Positions 32,301 through 40,913 of a stretch of 64,000 nt of DNA are shown here, in pieces. A program made the translations under genes and the position numbers. Under the pieces are notes generated by a model. The model did no database searches and had not been told where the DNA came from. It worked only from the letters and a program-made list of their open reading frames with translations. This DNA comes from Veillonella sp. (GTDB lineage Bacteria; Bacillota; Negativicutes; Veillonellales; Veillonellaceae). The stretch's first letter is position 1, and each line of letters opens with the position of its first letter. The stretch covers positions 1,312,501 to 1,376,500 of the forward strand of contig NZ_JBGKFB010000001.1 in NCBI RefSeq assembly GCF_041333735.1, in the 5' to 3' direction.

Positions 32301-34229
32301 TTGGGTCGATTTACAAAAAATATCGTCCTTTATTTACTTATCATTGCCGCTTTCGTTATCGCCATTGACGCTTTCTCTGGTCAAAGTGCGAATAAATCTG
32401 AATTAAGCTACACAGGATTTATTCAACAAGTACAACAGAAAAAGGTTGAGTCCGTAACGATTACCAATGATCATGGTATTAAAGGTAAACTAAAAAATGG
32501 AACAGAATTCAATTCTTATGCGCCAACTGATGAAACATTAATTAAAACATTACAAGATAATGGCGTTGAAATTACAGCAGCGCCACCTGAGCAACCAGCT
32601 TGGTGGATGAGCCTTTTAGGTTCTGCTATTCCTATTATCATCTTGGTAGTGTTGTTCTTCTTCATTATGCAACAAACACAAGGTGGCGGTGGCCGAGTGA
32701 TGAACTTTGGTAAAAGCCGTGCTAAATTGATGGGTGAAGGTAATGTTAAGGTTAGCTTCAAAGATGTAGCAGGTGCGGAAGAAGCAAAACAAGAATTAGA
32801 AGAAGTAGTAGAATTTTTGAAGGACCCAGGCAAATTTACAGCTATCGGTGCTAAAATTCCGAAAGGTGTATTGTTAGCGGGACCTCCAGGTACTGGTAAA
32901 ACATTGCTTGCTAAAGCTGTTGCTGGTGAAGCAGGCGTACCATTCTTTACGATTTCTGGTTCTGACTTCGTAGAAATGTTCGTAGGTGTTGGTGCATCTC
33001 GTGTACGTGATCTTTTCACACAAGCGAAAAAGAATGCGCCATGTATTATCTTCATCGACGAAATTGATGCGGTTGGTCGCCAACGTGGCGCAGGTCTTGG
33101 TGGTGGTCACGATGAACGTGAACAAACATTGAACCAATTGCTCGTTGAAATGGATGGCTTCGGTGCTAACGAAGGTATTATTACTATCGCAGCTACAAAC
33201 CGCCCAGATATTCTTGACCCAGCGCTCTTGCGTCCAGGTCGTTTTGACCGTCAAGTTATCGTAGGTCGTCCAGACTTACGCGGTCGTGAAGCAATCTTAA
33301 AAGTTCACGCTCGTAACAAGCCGTTGGCTGACGATGTAGACTTGAAAACAATTGCGAAGAAAACACCAGGCTTTACTGGTGCCGACTTAAGTAACTTGTT
33401 AAATGAAGCGGCTTTATTAGCGGCTCGTCTTAACAAAAAAGTAATCACTATGGCTGAAGTTGAAGAAGCTAGTGAAAAGGTTAGCATGGGTCCTGAACGC
33501 CGCAGTCACATTGTGAGTGATAAGGATCGCAAGTTAACAGCGTACCATGAATCTGGTCATGCTATTGTGGCACATTTGTTGCCTCATGCAGATCCTGTTC
33601 ATAAGGTAACAATCATTCCTCGTGGTGCAGCAGGTGGTTACACTATGATGCTTCCTACAGAGGAACAAAACTACAAAACAAAATCTCAATTATTAGCGGA
33701 TATTCGCGTAGCCCTTGGCGGTCGTGTGGCAGAGGCTTTGATTTTGGATGAAATCAGTACAGGTGCTTCTGGTGACCTTCAAAGTGTAACGAATACAGCG
33801 CGTGCCATGGTAACGCGTTGGGGTATGAGCGATGAGCTTGGTCCTATCGTATTTGGTGAACAACAAGAACAAGTATTCTTGGGTAAAAACCTTGGCCATG
33901 AACGCAACTACAGTGAAGAAATTGCTGCAAAAATCGATACTGAAATTCATCGTATCGTTGAAGATGCTTATAAAGATGTAACAAAACTTCTTAGCGATAA
34001 CGAAAAATTCTTACATGATATGGCAAATGCTCTATTAGAGGAAGAAACAATCGATGCAAAAGCGGTAGATAATCTTTACAAATATGGTACAACAAAAGCT
34101 CCTGAAATAGAGGAACCTAAAGCTACGTTAGAAGCAGCAGGTATTGTAGTACCAGAGGTTGTTGACGCTAATGAGCACACTTCTACAGTGGAAGCTCCTA
34201 GTGAAACACCTTCTAACGAAATTAAATAA
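32301..34229 (+). CDS. ftsH: ATP-dependent zinc metalloprotease FtsH
   Basis: 642 aa with a TTG start after AAAGGGG. Two membrane helices (about 8-26 and 104-125) flank a small extracytoplasmic domain. The AAA module has Walker A GPPGTGKT (about 194), Walker B IIFIDEIDAVG and the second region of homology ATNRPDILDPALLRPGRFD. The zinc site is HESGH (about 416). It degrades membrane and short-lived regulatory proteins. The C-terminal 45 residues are acidic and low complexity. The gene ends at a shared terminator facing the ThrE-like gene. Confidence 0.97.
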   Translation: MGRFTKNIVLYLLIIAAFVIAIDAFSGQSANKSELSYTGFIQQVQQKKVESVTITNDHGIKGKLKNGTEFNSYAPTDETLIKTLQDNGVEITAAPPEQPAWWMSLLGSAIPIIILVVLFFFIMQQTQGGGGRVMNFGKSRAKLMGEGNVKVSFKDVAGAEEAKQELEEVVEFLKDPGKFTAIGAKIPKGVLLAGPPGTGKTLLAKAVAGEAGVPFFTISGSDFVEMFVGVGASRVRDLFTQAKKNAPCIIFIDEIDAVGRQRGAGLGGGHDEREQTLNQLLVEMDGFGANEGIITIAATNRPDILDPALLRPGRFDRQVIVGRPDLRGREAILKVHARNKPLADDVDLKTIAKKTPGFTGADLSNLLNEAALLAARLNKKVITMAEVEEASEKVSMGPERRSHIVSDKDRKLTAYHESGHAIVAHLLPHADPVHKVTIIPRGAAGGYTMMLPTEEQNYKTKSQLLADIRVALGGRVAEALILDEISTGASGDLQSVTNTARAMVTRWGMSDELGPIVFGEQQEQVFLGKNLGHERNYSEEIAAKIDTEIHRIVEDAYKDVTKLLSDNEKFLHDMANALLEEETIDAKAVDNLYKYGTTKAPEIEEPKATLEAAGIVVPEVVDANEHTSTVEAPSETPSNEIK

Positions 34230-34246
34230 TGGAAACTGTCCAAATA

Positions 34247-34284
34247 AAAAGAGCTGATCTCCTTGGAGACCAGCTCTTTTTTAT
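34247..34284. terminator. Bidirectional terminator between ftsH and the ThrE-like gene
   Basis: AAAAAGAGCTG ... CAGCTCTTTTTT, with an A-run on one side and a T-run on the other, so it works for both convergent genes. Confidence 0.9.
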
Positions 34285-35624
34285 TGTCCATCGTTGATGT
34301 GACGGGTTGCTAAATATTCTTGTATGCGACGTTCCTTAAGTGATTTTAAGTATTTCTGTGCTAATACATTTGGTATGGCCACACCGACAGCGATGCCAAC
34401 GATGGTTAAAATACCTGTTACACCATTTTGTACCATATAAACAAGGCCGGATTCATTGAGTGCATTGATGTGAAGAATATCGAAAAGAAAACGATAATAT
34501 AGAATCCCTGGCATTAATGCGATAGCAGACGGCACGATGATGATCGTACTAGATGTTTTAAGCCAAGTTGAAACTTTTACATAAATAATACTCATCACAG
34601 CGGCCCCTACAAAGGTGGCCCCAGCAATAGAGAAGCCCAATTCAACAGCTAGTAAATTGCGAATGAATACACATAATACACCGCCAATACCGATCGAGAG
34701 CAAGAGGCGTACAGGAGCGTTAAATAAAACAGCGAATGACGCAGCGGCCATAAAAGAACCTATAATCTGTTCAATGGATAGTACATGAGGTTTAATGTCT
34801 ACAAAACTAAAGGCCGGCATTGGACTAAAGTATAAGGCCATGGCCATACCTAAGGTCATACTACCTACGATAAGAATTGTTCTAATGGCTCGTGTAATAC
34901 CCGATAGGATATGGTTGTTTATTGTATCAATGACAGCATTGATAAGAGGTACCCCTGGAATCATAAATAAGGTACAGCATACGAGAACATAAACTAATGA
35001 ATCCTGTTCAATATGTGAATAGAAACCGTAGGCAGAAACCATAGCGGCAAATCCACCTAATGCAATACCTACATACTCATTACAGCCTAAACGCACGGAT
35101 AGAGTACGTGTGAAATAGCCGATTAGAGAACATATAATTGTTACTATAAAAGCTATCATATCACCACTATATAGAAAGGCGAGCCCTGCAGAGCCTAGTG
35201 CACATGCAATACCCTTTATCCAATCAGGATATACAGGAATGGTAGAATCTAATTTTGAAATGAGCTGTTCATAGGTTGTGAGTGAGTAATGTCGTTCGAA
35301 GGCGCGCCATGTAAGTTTAGATACGGCATTGATCATGGCCATATTGGGAACATGAACTGGTGTTTTTCTGAACACCGTTATGGACCGTTCTTTGTGTAAT
35401 AGATTTACCATGATAGTGGTATATGAAATATGAATATTTAAATAATTATGAGGTATCCCCATAAATGTGGCAGCTTTTAACATCTCTTCAATGATCCGAT
35501 TTGTATCAGCACCACATTCCATAAGTAACTTGCCTATGTTTAATAGAACATCAAGTTTTCTGTGAATATGGATAAATGGGTTCTCTAGAACTTCATTTTT
35601 TTCTTTTAATGTAAATTGTTGCAT
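34281..35624 (-). CDS. ThrE-like threonine/serine exporter (DUF1212 family)
   Basis: 447 aa from the minus-strand ATG preceded by GGGGAGA; an ATG nine codons upstream lacks a ribosome site. The N-terminal soluble domain (KLDVLLNIGKLLMECGADTNRIIEEM) is the ThrE_1/DUF1212 part, followed by about ten hydrophobic segments, the last half matching ThrE_2. Both parts are in one chain, whereas many Firmicutes split them into two proteins. It probably exports small amino acids or organic acids. Confidence 0.88.
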   Translation of the reverse strand: MQQFTLKEKNEVLENPFIHIHRKLDVLLNIGKLLMECGADTNRIIEEMLKAATFMGIPHNYLNIHISYTTIMVNLLHKERSITVFRKTPVHVPNMAMINAVSKLTWRAFERHYSLTTYEQLISKLDSTIPVYPDWIKGIACALGSAGLAFLYSGDMIAFIVTIICSLIGYFTRTLSVRLGCNEYVGIALGGFAAMVSAYGFYSHIEQDSLVYVLVCCTLFMIPGVPLINAVIDTINNHILSGITRAIRTILIVGSMTLGMAMALYFSPMPAFSFVDIKPHVLSIEQIIGSFMAAASFAVLFNAPVRLLLSIGIGGVLCVFIRNLLAVELGFSIAGATFVGAAVMSIIYVKVSTWLKTSSTIIIVPSAIALMPGILYYRFLFDILHINALNESGLVYMVQNGVTGILTIVGIAVGVAIPNVLAQKYLKSLKERRIQEYLATRHINDGQ

Positions 35625-35724
35625 ATATCTCCCCAGATAATGATAGACCATACTATTGTTATCTTTTACATAAGGTATAACTTAACACTACATGTATTAT
35701 ACCATTAATTATTTTAAATAATCC

Positions 35725-35753
35725 TTGCATTTTATAGGGTACACTTGTACAAT
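35725..35753 (+). promoter_or_regulatory. birA promoter
   Basis: TTGCAT (35725-35730), exactly 17 bp, TACAAT (35748-35753). The expected transcription start, about 35760, falls inside the palindrome at 35758-35777. Confidence 0.7.
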
Positions 35754-35757
35754 CGAA

Positions 35758-35777
35758 TTGTAAACCTAGGTTGACAA
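35758..35777. promoter_or_regulatory. Palindromic operator at the birA start site
   Basis: TTGTAAACC and GGTTGACAA form a 20-bp palindrome with TA at the centre and one mismatched pair. The half-site resembles the TTGTAAAC / GTTTACAA arms of biotin operators, though those arms are normally about 15 bp apart. Position suggests repression of birA. Confidence 0.55.
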
Positions 35778-35795
35778 AGAAAGGGGCTCTAAACT

Positions 35796-36770
35796 ATGCG
35801 TGATGAAGTATTAGAATTCTTGAGACAAAACCAAGGTAGTTTCGTATCGGGACAAGATATGTCAGAAGCGTGTCATGTTTCGCGCACAGCTATTTGGAAA
35901 CATATCAAAGCATTACGTCAAAAAGGCTACAAAATAGAATCTTATACCAAGAGGGGGTATCGATTATTGGAGGAACCTGATTTGTTGAGTCCATTAGCAA
36001 TGAAGCAAATCTTAAAAACAGATGTATTTGGCAAACGGTATGTCTATATGGACACTACCGAATCTACAAACCTAGAAGCTCGTCGTTTAGCACAACAAGG
36101 TGCAGAAGAAGGTACTGTTGTTGTTACAGAGGAACAAGCTGCTGGCCGCGGTCGTTTGTCTCGTGGATGGTATTCCCCATTCGGAAAAGGTCTATGGTTT
36201 AGTCTCATTTTACGCCCTGACTTTGCACCAGTAGAAGCACCGAAGTGTACATTGATGGCAGCCGTGGCATTAACAAAGGCATTTCATAAAATGGGCCTTA
36301 CAGATGCGGGTATTAAATGGCCAAATGATATTCTTGTAAATGGTCGTAAATTAGTTGGTATTTTAACTGAAATGTCCGGATCTATGGAGGAAATCTCCTA
36401 TATTGTTATGGGCATAGGTGTCAATGTTAAGACTAAACAAGAAGAACTACCAGAAGAATTGAAGTTAATTGCTACGTCATTAACAATGGAAGGCATTGAT
36501 ATTGAACGGACAGAAGCTTTTAAAATTATTTTGGAATCCTTAGAACATCAATATTATGAAGTACTTGATAGTGGCTTTGAGGAAACTCTAAATGAATGGC
36601 GCCAATTATCGGTAACCCTTGGCGAAGAAATTGAAGTGAGAGCACCAGGAAATACCTATGAAGGGGTAGCTACAGATATTGATGAAGATGGTAACTTATT
36701 AGTAAGAATCCCTGATGGGACAGTTAAACGTATTGTGGCAGGGGACGTGTCAATTCGTCCGCGCAAATAG
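35796..36770 (+). CDS. birA: Biotin-protein ligase / biotin repressor BirA
   Basis: 324 aa. The N-terminal winged helix (residues 1-60, VSRTAIWKHIKALRQKGY) should bind DNA. The ligase domain has the biotinyl-AMP loop GRGRLSRGW and KWPNDILVNGRKLVGIL, and the C-terminal SH3-like domain closes with VRIPDGTVKRIVAGDVSIR. It attaches biotin to carboxylases and represses biotin genes. coaX follows after 9 nt, a common Firmicute pairing. Confidence 0.95.
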   Translation: MRDEVLEFLRQNQGSFVSGQDMSEACHVSRTAIWKHIKALRQKGYKIESYTKRGYRLLEEPDLLSPLAMKQILKTDVFGKRYVYMDTTESTNLEARRLAQQGAEEGTVVVTEEQAAGRGRLSRGWYSPFGKGLWFSLILRPDFAPVEAPKCTLMAAVALTKAFHKMGLTDAGIKWPNDILVNGRKLVGILTEMSGSMEEISYIVMGIGVNVKTKQEELPEELKLIATSLTMEGIDIERTEAFKIILESLEHQYYEVLDSGFEETLNEWRQLSVTLGEEIEVRAPGNTYEGVATDIDEDGNLLVRIPDGTVKRIVAGDVSIRPRK

Positions 36771-36779
36771 GAGGCATTC

Positions 36780-37547
36780 ATGTTATTAGTAATTGATGTG
36801 GGGAACACCAATATTGTTCTCGGTGTATACGACAAGACAGAGCTTGTAGGTCACTGGCGTATTTCCACGGACCGCGTTCGGACCACCGATGAATATGGCA
36901 TGTTGATGATGAATTTATTCTTCCACGATTGCAAGGTTGATGTGAAGGATATTAAGGATATCATCATTTCCTCAGTTGTGCCACCGTTGATGCCTACATT
37001 AGAACGCGTATGTTTACGTTATTTTAATGTAAATCCTCTCATTGTTGGACCTGGTACTAAGACTGGCATCGCTATTAAGTACGATAATCCTCGTGAAGTA
37101 GGGGCTGACCGAATCGTAAATGCTGTGGCAGCTCATGAACAATATAAAGGTGATTTAATCATTATCGACTTTGGTACAGCTACTACCTATTGTGCTGTTA
37201 AAGGCAATGGCGATTATATGGGCGGTGTAATTACTCCAGGCGTTACAATTTCTGCGGAGGCTCTGTTCCAACGGGCTGCTAAATTGCCACGTATTGATGT
37301 AAGAGACCCTGGTCAAGTGATTTGTCGCAACACCGTATCTTCTATGCAGTCTGGTATGTTCTATGGCTATGTAGGCCAAGTGGAAGGTCTTGTATCTCGT
37401 ATGAAAGCCGAAATGGGCGATCATGTAACTGTTGTGGCTACAGGTGGTTTGGCACAGCTTATCAGCAGCGCTACAGACTGCATTGACCATGTAGAGCCTA
37501 TGCTTACATTAGAAGGCTTACGTCTTATTTACGAAAGAAATAAATAA
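36780..37547 (+). CDS. coaX: Type III pantothenate kinase
   Basis: 255 aa. VIDVGNTNIVLGVY is the phosphate loop, IIDFGTATTYCAV the second acidic loop and ATGGLAQLI the third. It catalyses the first step of coenzyme A synthesis. AGGAGG precedes the ATG. It ends before a terminator at 37595. Confidence 0.95.
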   Translation: MLLVIDVGNTNIVLGVYDKTELVGHWRISTDRVRTTDEYGMLMMNLFFHDCKVDVKDIKDIIISSVVPPLMPTLERVCLRYFNVNPLIVGPGTKTGIAIKYDNPREVGADRIVNAVAAHEQYKGDLIIIDFGTATTYCAVKGNGDYMGGVITPGVTISAEALFQRAAKLPRIDVRDPGQVICRNTVSSMQSGMFYGYVGQVEGLVSRMKAEMGDHVTVVATGGLAQLISSATDCIDHVEPMLTLEGLRLIYERNK

Positions 37548-37594
37548 TGCTACTATAATATAGTTACGTATATGTAACGAAGTAGTGTACATTC

Positions 37595-37621
37595 GGGTAC
37601 AGCTTATGCTGTACCCTTTTT
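37595..37621 (+). terminator. Terminator after coaX
   Basis: GGGTACAGC / GCTGTACCC perfect 9-bp stem, TTAT loop, TTTTT. Confidence 0.92.
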
Positions 37622-37641
37622 GTTAGAGGATATAGAATTAT

Positions 37642-38628
37642 ATGAACAATAAACAATGGCAAATAGGATCCGTCAAAATTGATGGACAAGCCATATTAGC
37701 GCCAATGGCCGGGGTTAGCGATATTGCCTATCGTTTACTTGCTAAAGAGCATGGCGCTGCCTTGGTATGTACCGAAATGGTCAGTGCTATGGGCATTAAA
37801 TATAAAAATGAACGCACTCATGAATTGTTGCGCCTTGAAGATGTGGAACGTCCCGTTTCTATGCAAATCTTTGGGTCTAATCCAGAGGCGATTGCCATCG
37901 GAGCAAAGGTTGTAGCTGATGCGGGTGCAGATATTGTAGATATCAATATGGGCTGTCCTGTTAAAAAAGTTGTTTCCTCAGGGGATGGCTCTGCACTTAT
38001 GAAGAATCCTGATTTAGCGGCACGCGTAGCAGAGGCGGCAGTTAAGGCTGTCGATGTACCTGTAACGGTGAAAATGCGCATCGGTTGGGATAGTGAATCC
38101 ATCAATGTGGTAGACTTTGCAAAACGCATCGAATCTACGGGGGTCGCAGCTATTGCTGTACATGGTCGTACGAAGGAACAAATGTACAGTGGTCATGCGG
38201 ACTGGTCCTATATTAAGGCTGTAAAAGAGGCTGTATCTGTACCAGTTATTGGCAATGGAGATATCGTGGAACCAGAGGATGCGAAGCGCATGCTCGATGA
38301 AACGGGATGTGATGCGGTAATGGTGGGGCGTGGTGCACAGGGTAATCCTTGGATCTTTGGTCGCATTCACCATTATTTAGCGACTGGTGAAGTGTTACCG
38401 GCGCCAACTGATATTGAACGTCTCGATATGTTGTTAAAGCATTTTGATCTATTGTGTCAATATAAGGGTGAGAGTATGGCCGTTAAGGAAATACGAACTC
38501 ATGTAGGCTGGTATATGAAGGGGCTCCCTGAATCTGCATATTGGCGCAATCGTGTGAATACAATTCATACCGTAACAAGCTTTCACAATGAGCTAGAATC
38601 ATATCGTAAAATACTGTCTGAAATGTAG
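37642..38628 (+). CDS. dusB: tRNA-dihydrouridine synthase
   Basis: 328 aa, FMN-dependent TIM barrel. APMAGVSDIAYR near the N-terminus, NMGCPVKKV with the catalytic Cys, and the phosphate-binding IGNGD and VGRGAQGNPWIF regions are intact. It reduces uridines in tRNA D-loops. The neighbourhood (coaX, dusB, greA, lysS) is a known Firmicute arrangement. Confidence 0.94.
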   Translation: MNNKQWQIGSVKIDGQAILAPMAGVSDIAYRLLAKEHGAALVCTEMVSAMGIKYKNERTHELLRLEDVERPVSMQIFGSNPEAIAIGAKVVADAGADIVDINMGCPVKKVVSSGDGSALMKNPDLAARVAEAAVKAVDVPVTVKMRIGWDSESINVVDFAKRIESTGVAAIAVHGRTKEQMYSGHADWSYIKAVKEAVSVPVIGNGDIVEPEDAKRMLDETGCDAVMVGRGAQGNPWIFGRIHHYLATGEVLPAPTDIERLDMLLKHFDLLCQYKGESMAVKEIRTHVGWYMKGLPESAYWRNRVNTIHTVTSFHNELESYRKILSEM

Positions 38629-38633
38629 TCAGA

Positions 38634-38662
38634 TTGACAAATGTACAGTATTTTTATATAAT
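38634..38662 (+). promoter_or_regulatory. Consensus promoter of greA
   Basis: TTGACA (38634-38639), 17 bp, TATAAT (38657-38662): a perfect sigma-70-type promoter, beginning 6 nt after the dusB stop. The leader it makes contains an intrinsic terminator before greA. Confidence 0.88.
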
Positions 38663-38689
38663 GGTTGAGATAATTTAGAAATAAAAGAT

Positions 38690-38718
38690 AAGGTGTCATC
38701 TTACTATGGCACTTTTTT
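38690..38718 (+). terminator. Terminator within the greA leader
   Basis: AGGTGTCAT pairs with ATGGCACTT (two G-U pairs) around CTTAC, then TTTTTT. It lies about 20 nt after the predicted start site and 37 nt before the greA ATG. Confidence 0.75.
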
Positions 38719-38754
38719 CTTATTTTATTTATATGTAGAAAGAGTGGGGTACCC

Positions 38755-39228
38755 ATGGCAGACGTAAAAGAAACATTACTTACCGCCGAAGGTTTAAAGA
38801 AATTAGAAGAAGAATTAACGTATTATAAATCTGTACGTCGTATTGAAGTGTCTGAACGTATTAAGACTGCTATTGAATATGGCGATATCAGTGAAAACTC
38901 TGAATATGATGATGCAAAAAATGAACAAGCTTTCATCGAAGGTCATATTGTAGAGCTTGAAAATAAAATTAACACTGCGAAAATCATCGACGAATCCGTA
39001 AAAGGTGATGTTGTATCCGTAGGTAGCAAAGTAACTGTATTAGATACAATGTACAATGATGAATTAGAATATGTTATCGTTGGTTCCTCTGAAGCGGATC
39101 CATTCAACAATCGTATCTCTAACGAATCTCCTGTAGGTAAAGCTATTTTGGGCAAACGTAAAGGTGATGAAGTAGAAGTTTCCACACCAGATGGTCCTGT
39201 TACATTCAAAGTGTTAGCAATCCAATAA
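38755..39228 (+). CDS. greA: Transcription elongation factor GreA
   Basis: 157 aa, standard length. An N-terminal coiled coil (LTAEGLKKLEEELTYY; SERIKTAIEYGDISENSEYDDAK), whose tip acidic residues assist transcript cleavage, and the C-terminal FKBP-like domain (SPVGKAILGKRKGDEVEV). It rescues backtracked RNA polymerase. lysS starts 29 nt later. Confidence 0.96.
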   Translation: MADVKETLLTAEGLKKLEEELTYYKSVRRIEVSERIKTAIEYGDISENSEYDDAKNEQAFIEGHIVELENKINTAKIIDESVKGDVVSVGSKVTVLDTMYNDELEYVIVGSSEADPFNNRISNESPVGKAILGKRKGDEVEVSTPDGPVTFKVLAIQ

Positions 39229-39257
39229 TTTACATTTACTGACGAAGAGGCGATAAC

Positions 39258-40781
39258 ATGAGTGAAGAAATTAAAAATGTACAAGAAGAGCTGAATGAGC
39301 AAATGCAAATTCGCCGCGACAAATTGGCTGAATACGAAGCGGATGGTATCTATCCATTTGGTCAACGTTTTGTTGTAAAAGATAATGCAAAAGACATTAA
39401 AGATGACTTCTTCTTGAAATATGACGGTCAACCTGTAGTTATTGCAGGCCGTTTGATGACAATCCGTTCCCATGGTAAAACAGCATTTGCGAATATGCGT
39501 GATAAATCCGGTGATATTCAAGTATATTTCCGTAAAGATGTATTGGGTGAAGATGCTTATAAATACGTAAAAATGCTTGATATCGGTGATATTATCGGTG
39601 TTGAAGGCCATGTATTTAAAACTCATACAGGGGAAGTTACAATTAAAGTTAACAAATTAACTTTGTTATCCAAATCTTTACGTCCATTACCAGAAAAATG
39701 GCATGGTTTAAAGGATACAGAACTTCGTTACCGTCAACGTTATGTTGATTTAATTGTAAATCCTGAAGTGCGTGATACATTTGTAAAACGCTCCCAAATC
39801 GTTGCTAAAATTCGCGAATACATGATGCGTGATGGCTTTATGGAAGTAGAAACACCAATGATGCATGCTATCCCTGGTGGTGCTGCGGCTCGTCCATTCA
39901 TTACACATCACAATGCGCTTGATATCGATATTTACATGCGTATCGCGCCTGAATTGTACCTCAAACGCTTGATCGTTGGTGGTATGGACCGCGTATTCGA
40001 AATGAACCGTTGTTTCCGTAACGAAGGTATCGATAATCGTCATAATCCAGAATTCACTACTATTGAATCCTACCAAGCTTATGGCGATGTAGAGGATGCA
40101 ATTCGCTTAACAGAAAACCTTGTGTCCTACTGTGCTCAAGAAGTTCTCGGCACACAAGAAATTACATACCAAGGTACTGAAATCAATTTGACTCCACCTT
40201 GGAATCGCATCACAATGGCTGAAGGTGTAAAAAAATATACTGGCGAAGACTTTGATGCGGTGACTACTGTAGAAGAGGCTCGTGCTATTGCAGATCGCTT
40301 AAATGTAGAATACACAGAAAATGATGGTATTGGTAAAATTTTAAATCTTTGCTTCGAAGATTATGTAGAAGAAAACTTGATTCAACCAACTATCGTATAT
40401 GGTCACCCAAAAGAAATTTCTCCACTTGCTAAAGCAAGTCGTGAAAATCCATTGGCTACAGAACGTTTTGAAGCGTTCATTTACGGCCGTGAATTGGCAA
40501 ATGGCTTCTCCGAGTTAAATGACCCAATCGACCAAAAACAACGTTTCTTGGATCAATTGAAAGAACGTGAAGCTGGCGATGATGAAGCTCACCGTATGGA
40601 TGAAGACTTCGTTACAGCTCTTGAATACGGTTTACCTCCAACAGCTGGTTTAGGTGTTGGTATTGACCGTCTAGTTATGTTCTTAACAGACTCTGCATCC
40701 ATCCGCGATGTATTATTGTTCCCATTGATGAAACCAGAAGCTCCTAAGCATATTGAAGCTGAAGAAGAAGCAGCTGAATAA
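39258..40781 (+). CDS. lysS: Lysyl-tRNA synthetase, class II
   Basis: 507 aa. The N-terminal OB-fold binds the anticodon (VVIAGRLMTIRSHGKTAFANMRD). The class II catalytic motifs follow: motif 2 RCFRNEGIDNRHNPEFT and motif 3 GLGVGIDRLVM. Probably co-transcribed with greA, since no terminator lies between them. Confidence 0.96.
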   Translation: MSEEIKNVQEELNEQMQIRRDKLAEYEADGIYPFGQRFVVKDNAKDIKDDFFLKYDGQPVVIAGRLMTIRSHGKTAFANMRDKSGDIQVYFRKDVLGEDAYKYVKMLDIGDIIGVEGHVFKTHTGEVTIKVNKLTLLSKSLRPLPEKWHGLKDTELRYRQRYVDLIVNPEVRDTFVKRSQIVAKIREYMMRDGFMEVETPMMHAIPGGAAARPFITHHNALDIDIYMRIAPELYLKRLIVGGMDRVFEMNRCFRNEGIDNRHNPEFTTIESYQAYGDVEDAIRLTENLVSYCAQEVLGTQEITYQGTEINLTPPWNRITMAEGVKKYTGEDFDAVTTVEEARAIADRLNVEYTENDGIGKILNLCFEDYVEENLIQPTIVYGHPKEISPLAKASRENPLATERFEAFIYGRELANGFSELNDPIDQKQRFLDQLKEREAGDDEAHRMDEDFVTALEYGLPPTAGLGVGIDRLVMFLTDSASIRDVLLFPLMKPEAPKHIEAEEEAAE

Positions 40782-40793
40782 TCTAAAACTAAA

Positions 40794-40827
40794 AGGCTCC
40801 CTATTCTTTGAGTAGGGAGTCTTTTTA
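40794..40827 (+). terminator. Terminator after lysS
   Basis: GGCTCCCTA / TAGGGAGTC stem with a 9-nt loop and TTTTTATT. Confidence 0.9.
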
Positions 40828-40913
40828 TTCGTTATATGTTTTTATACTATGTTTTATTCCATATGTCTTGATTATATATCGAGTGTGATTCATAGTTACG
40901 AAAGGAGGAGGCT

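Noticed and set aside
32516..33055. A 179-codon open frame on the minus strand inside ftsH
   Set aside because: It is antisense to the conserved AAA domain, has no ribosome site and reads as low-complexity Thr/Pro/Asn-rich sequence, as expected of a shadow frame.
38943..39626. A 227-codon minus-strand open frame across greA and lysS
   Set aside because: Despite its length it lies entirely opposite two housekeeping genes, shows no family resemblance and has no start signals.
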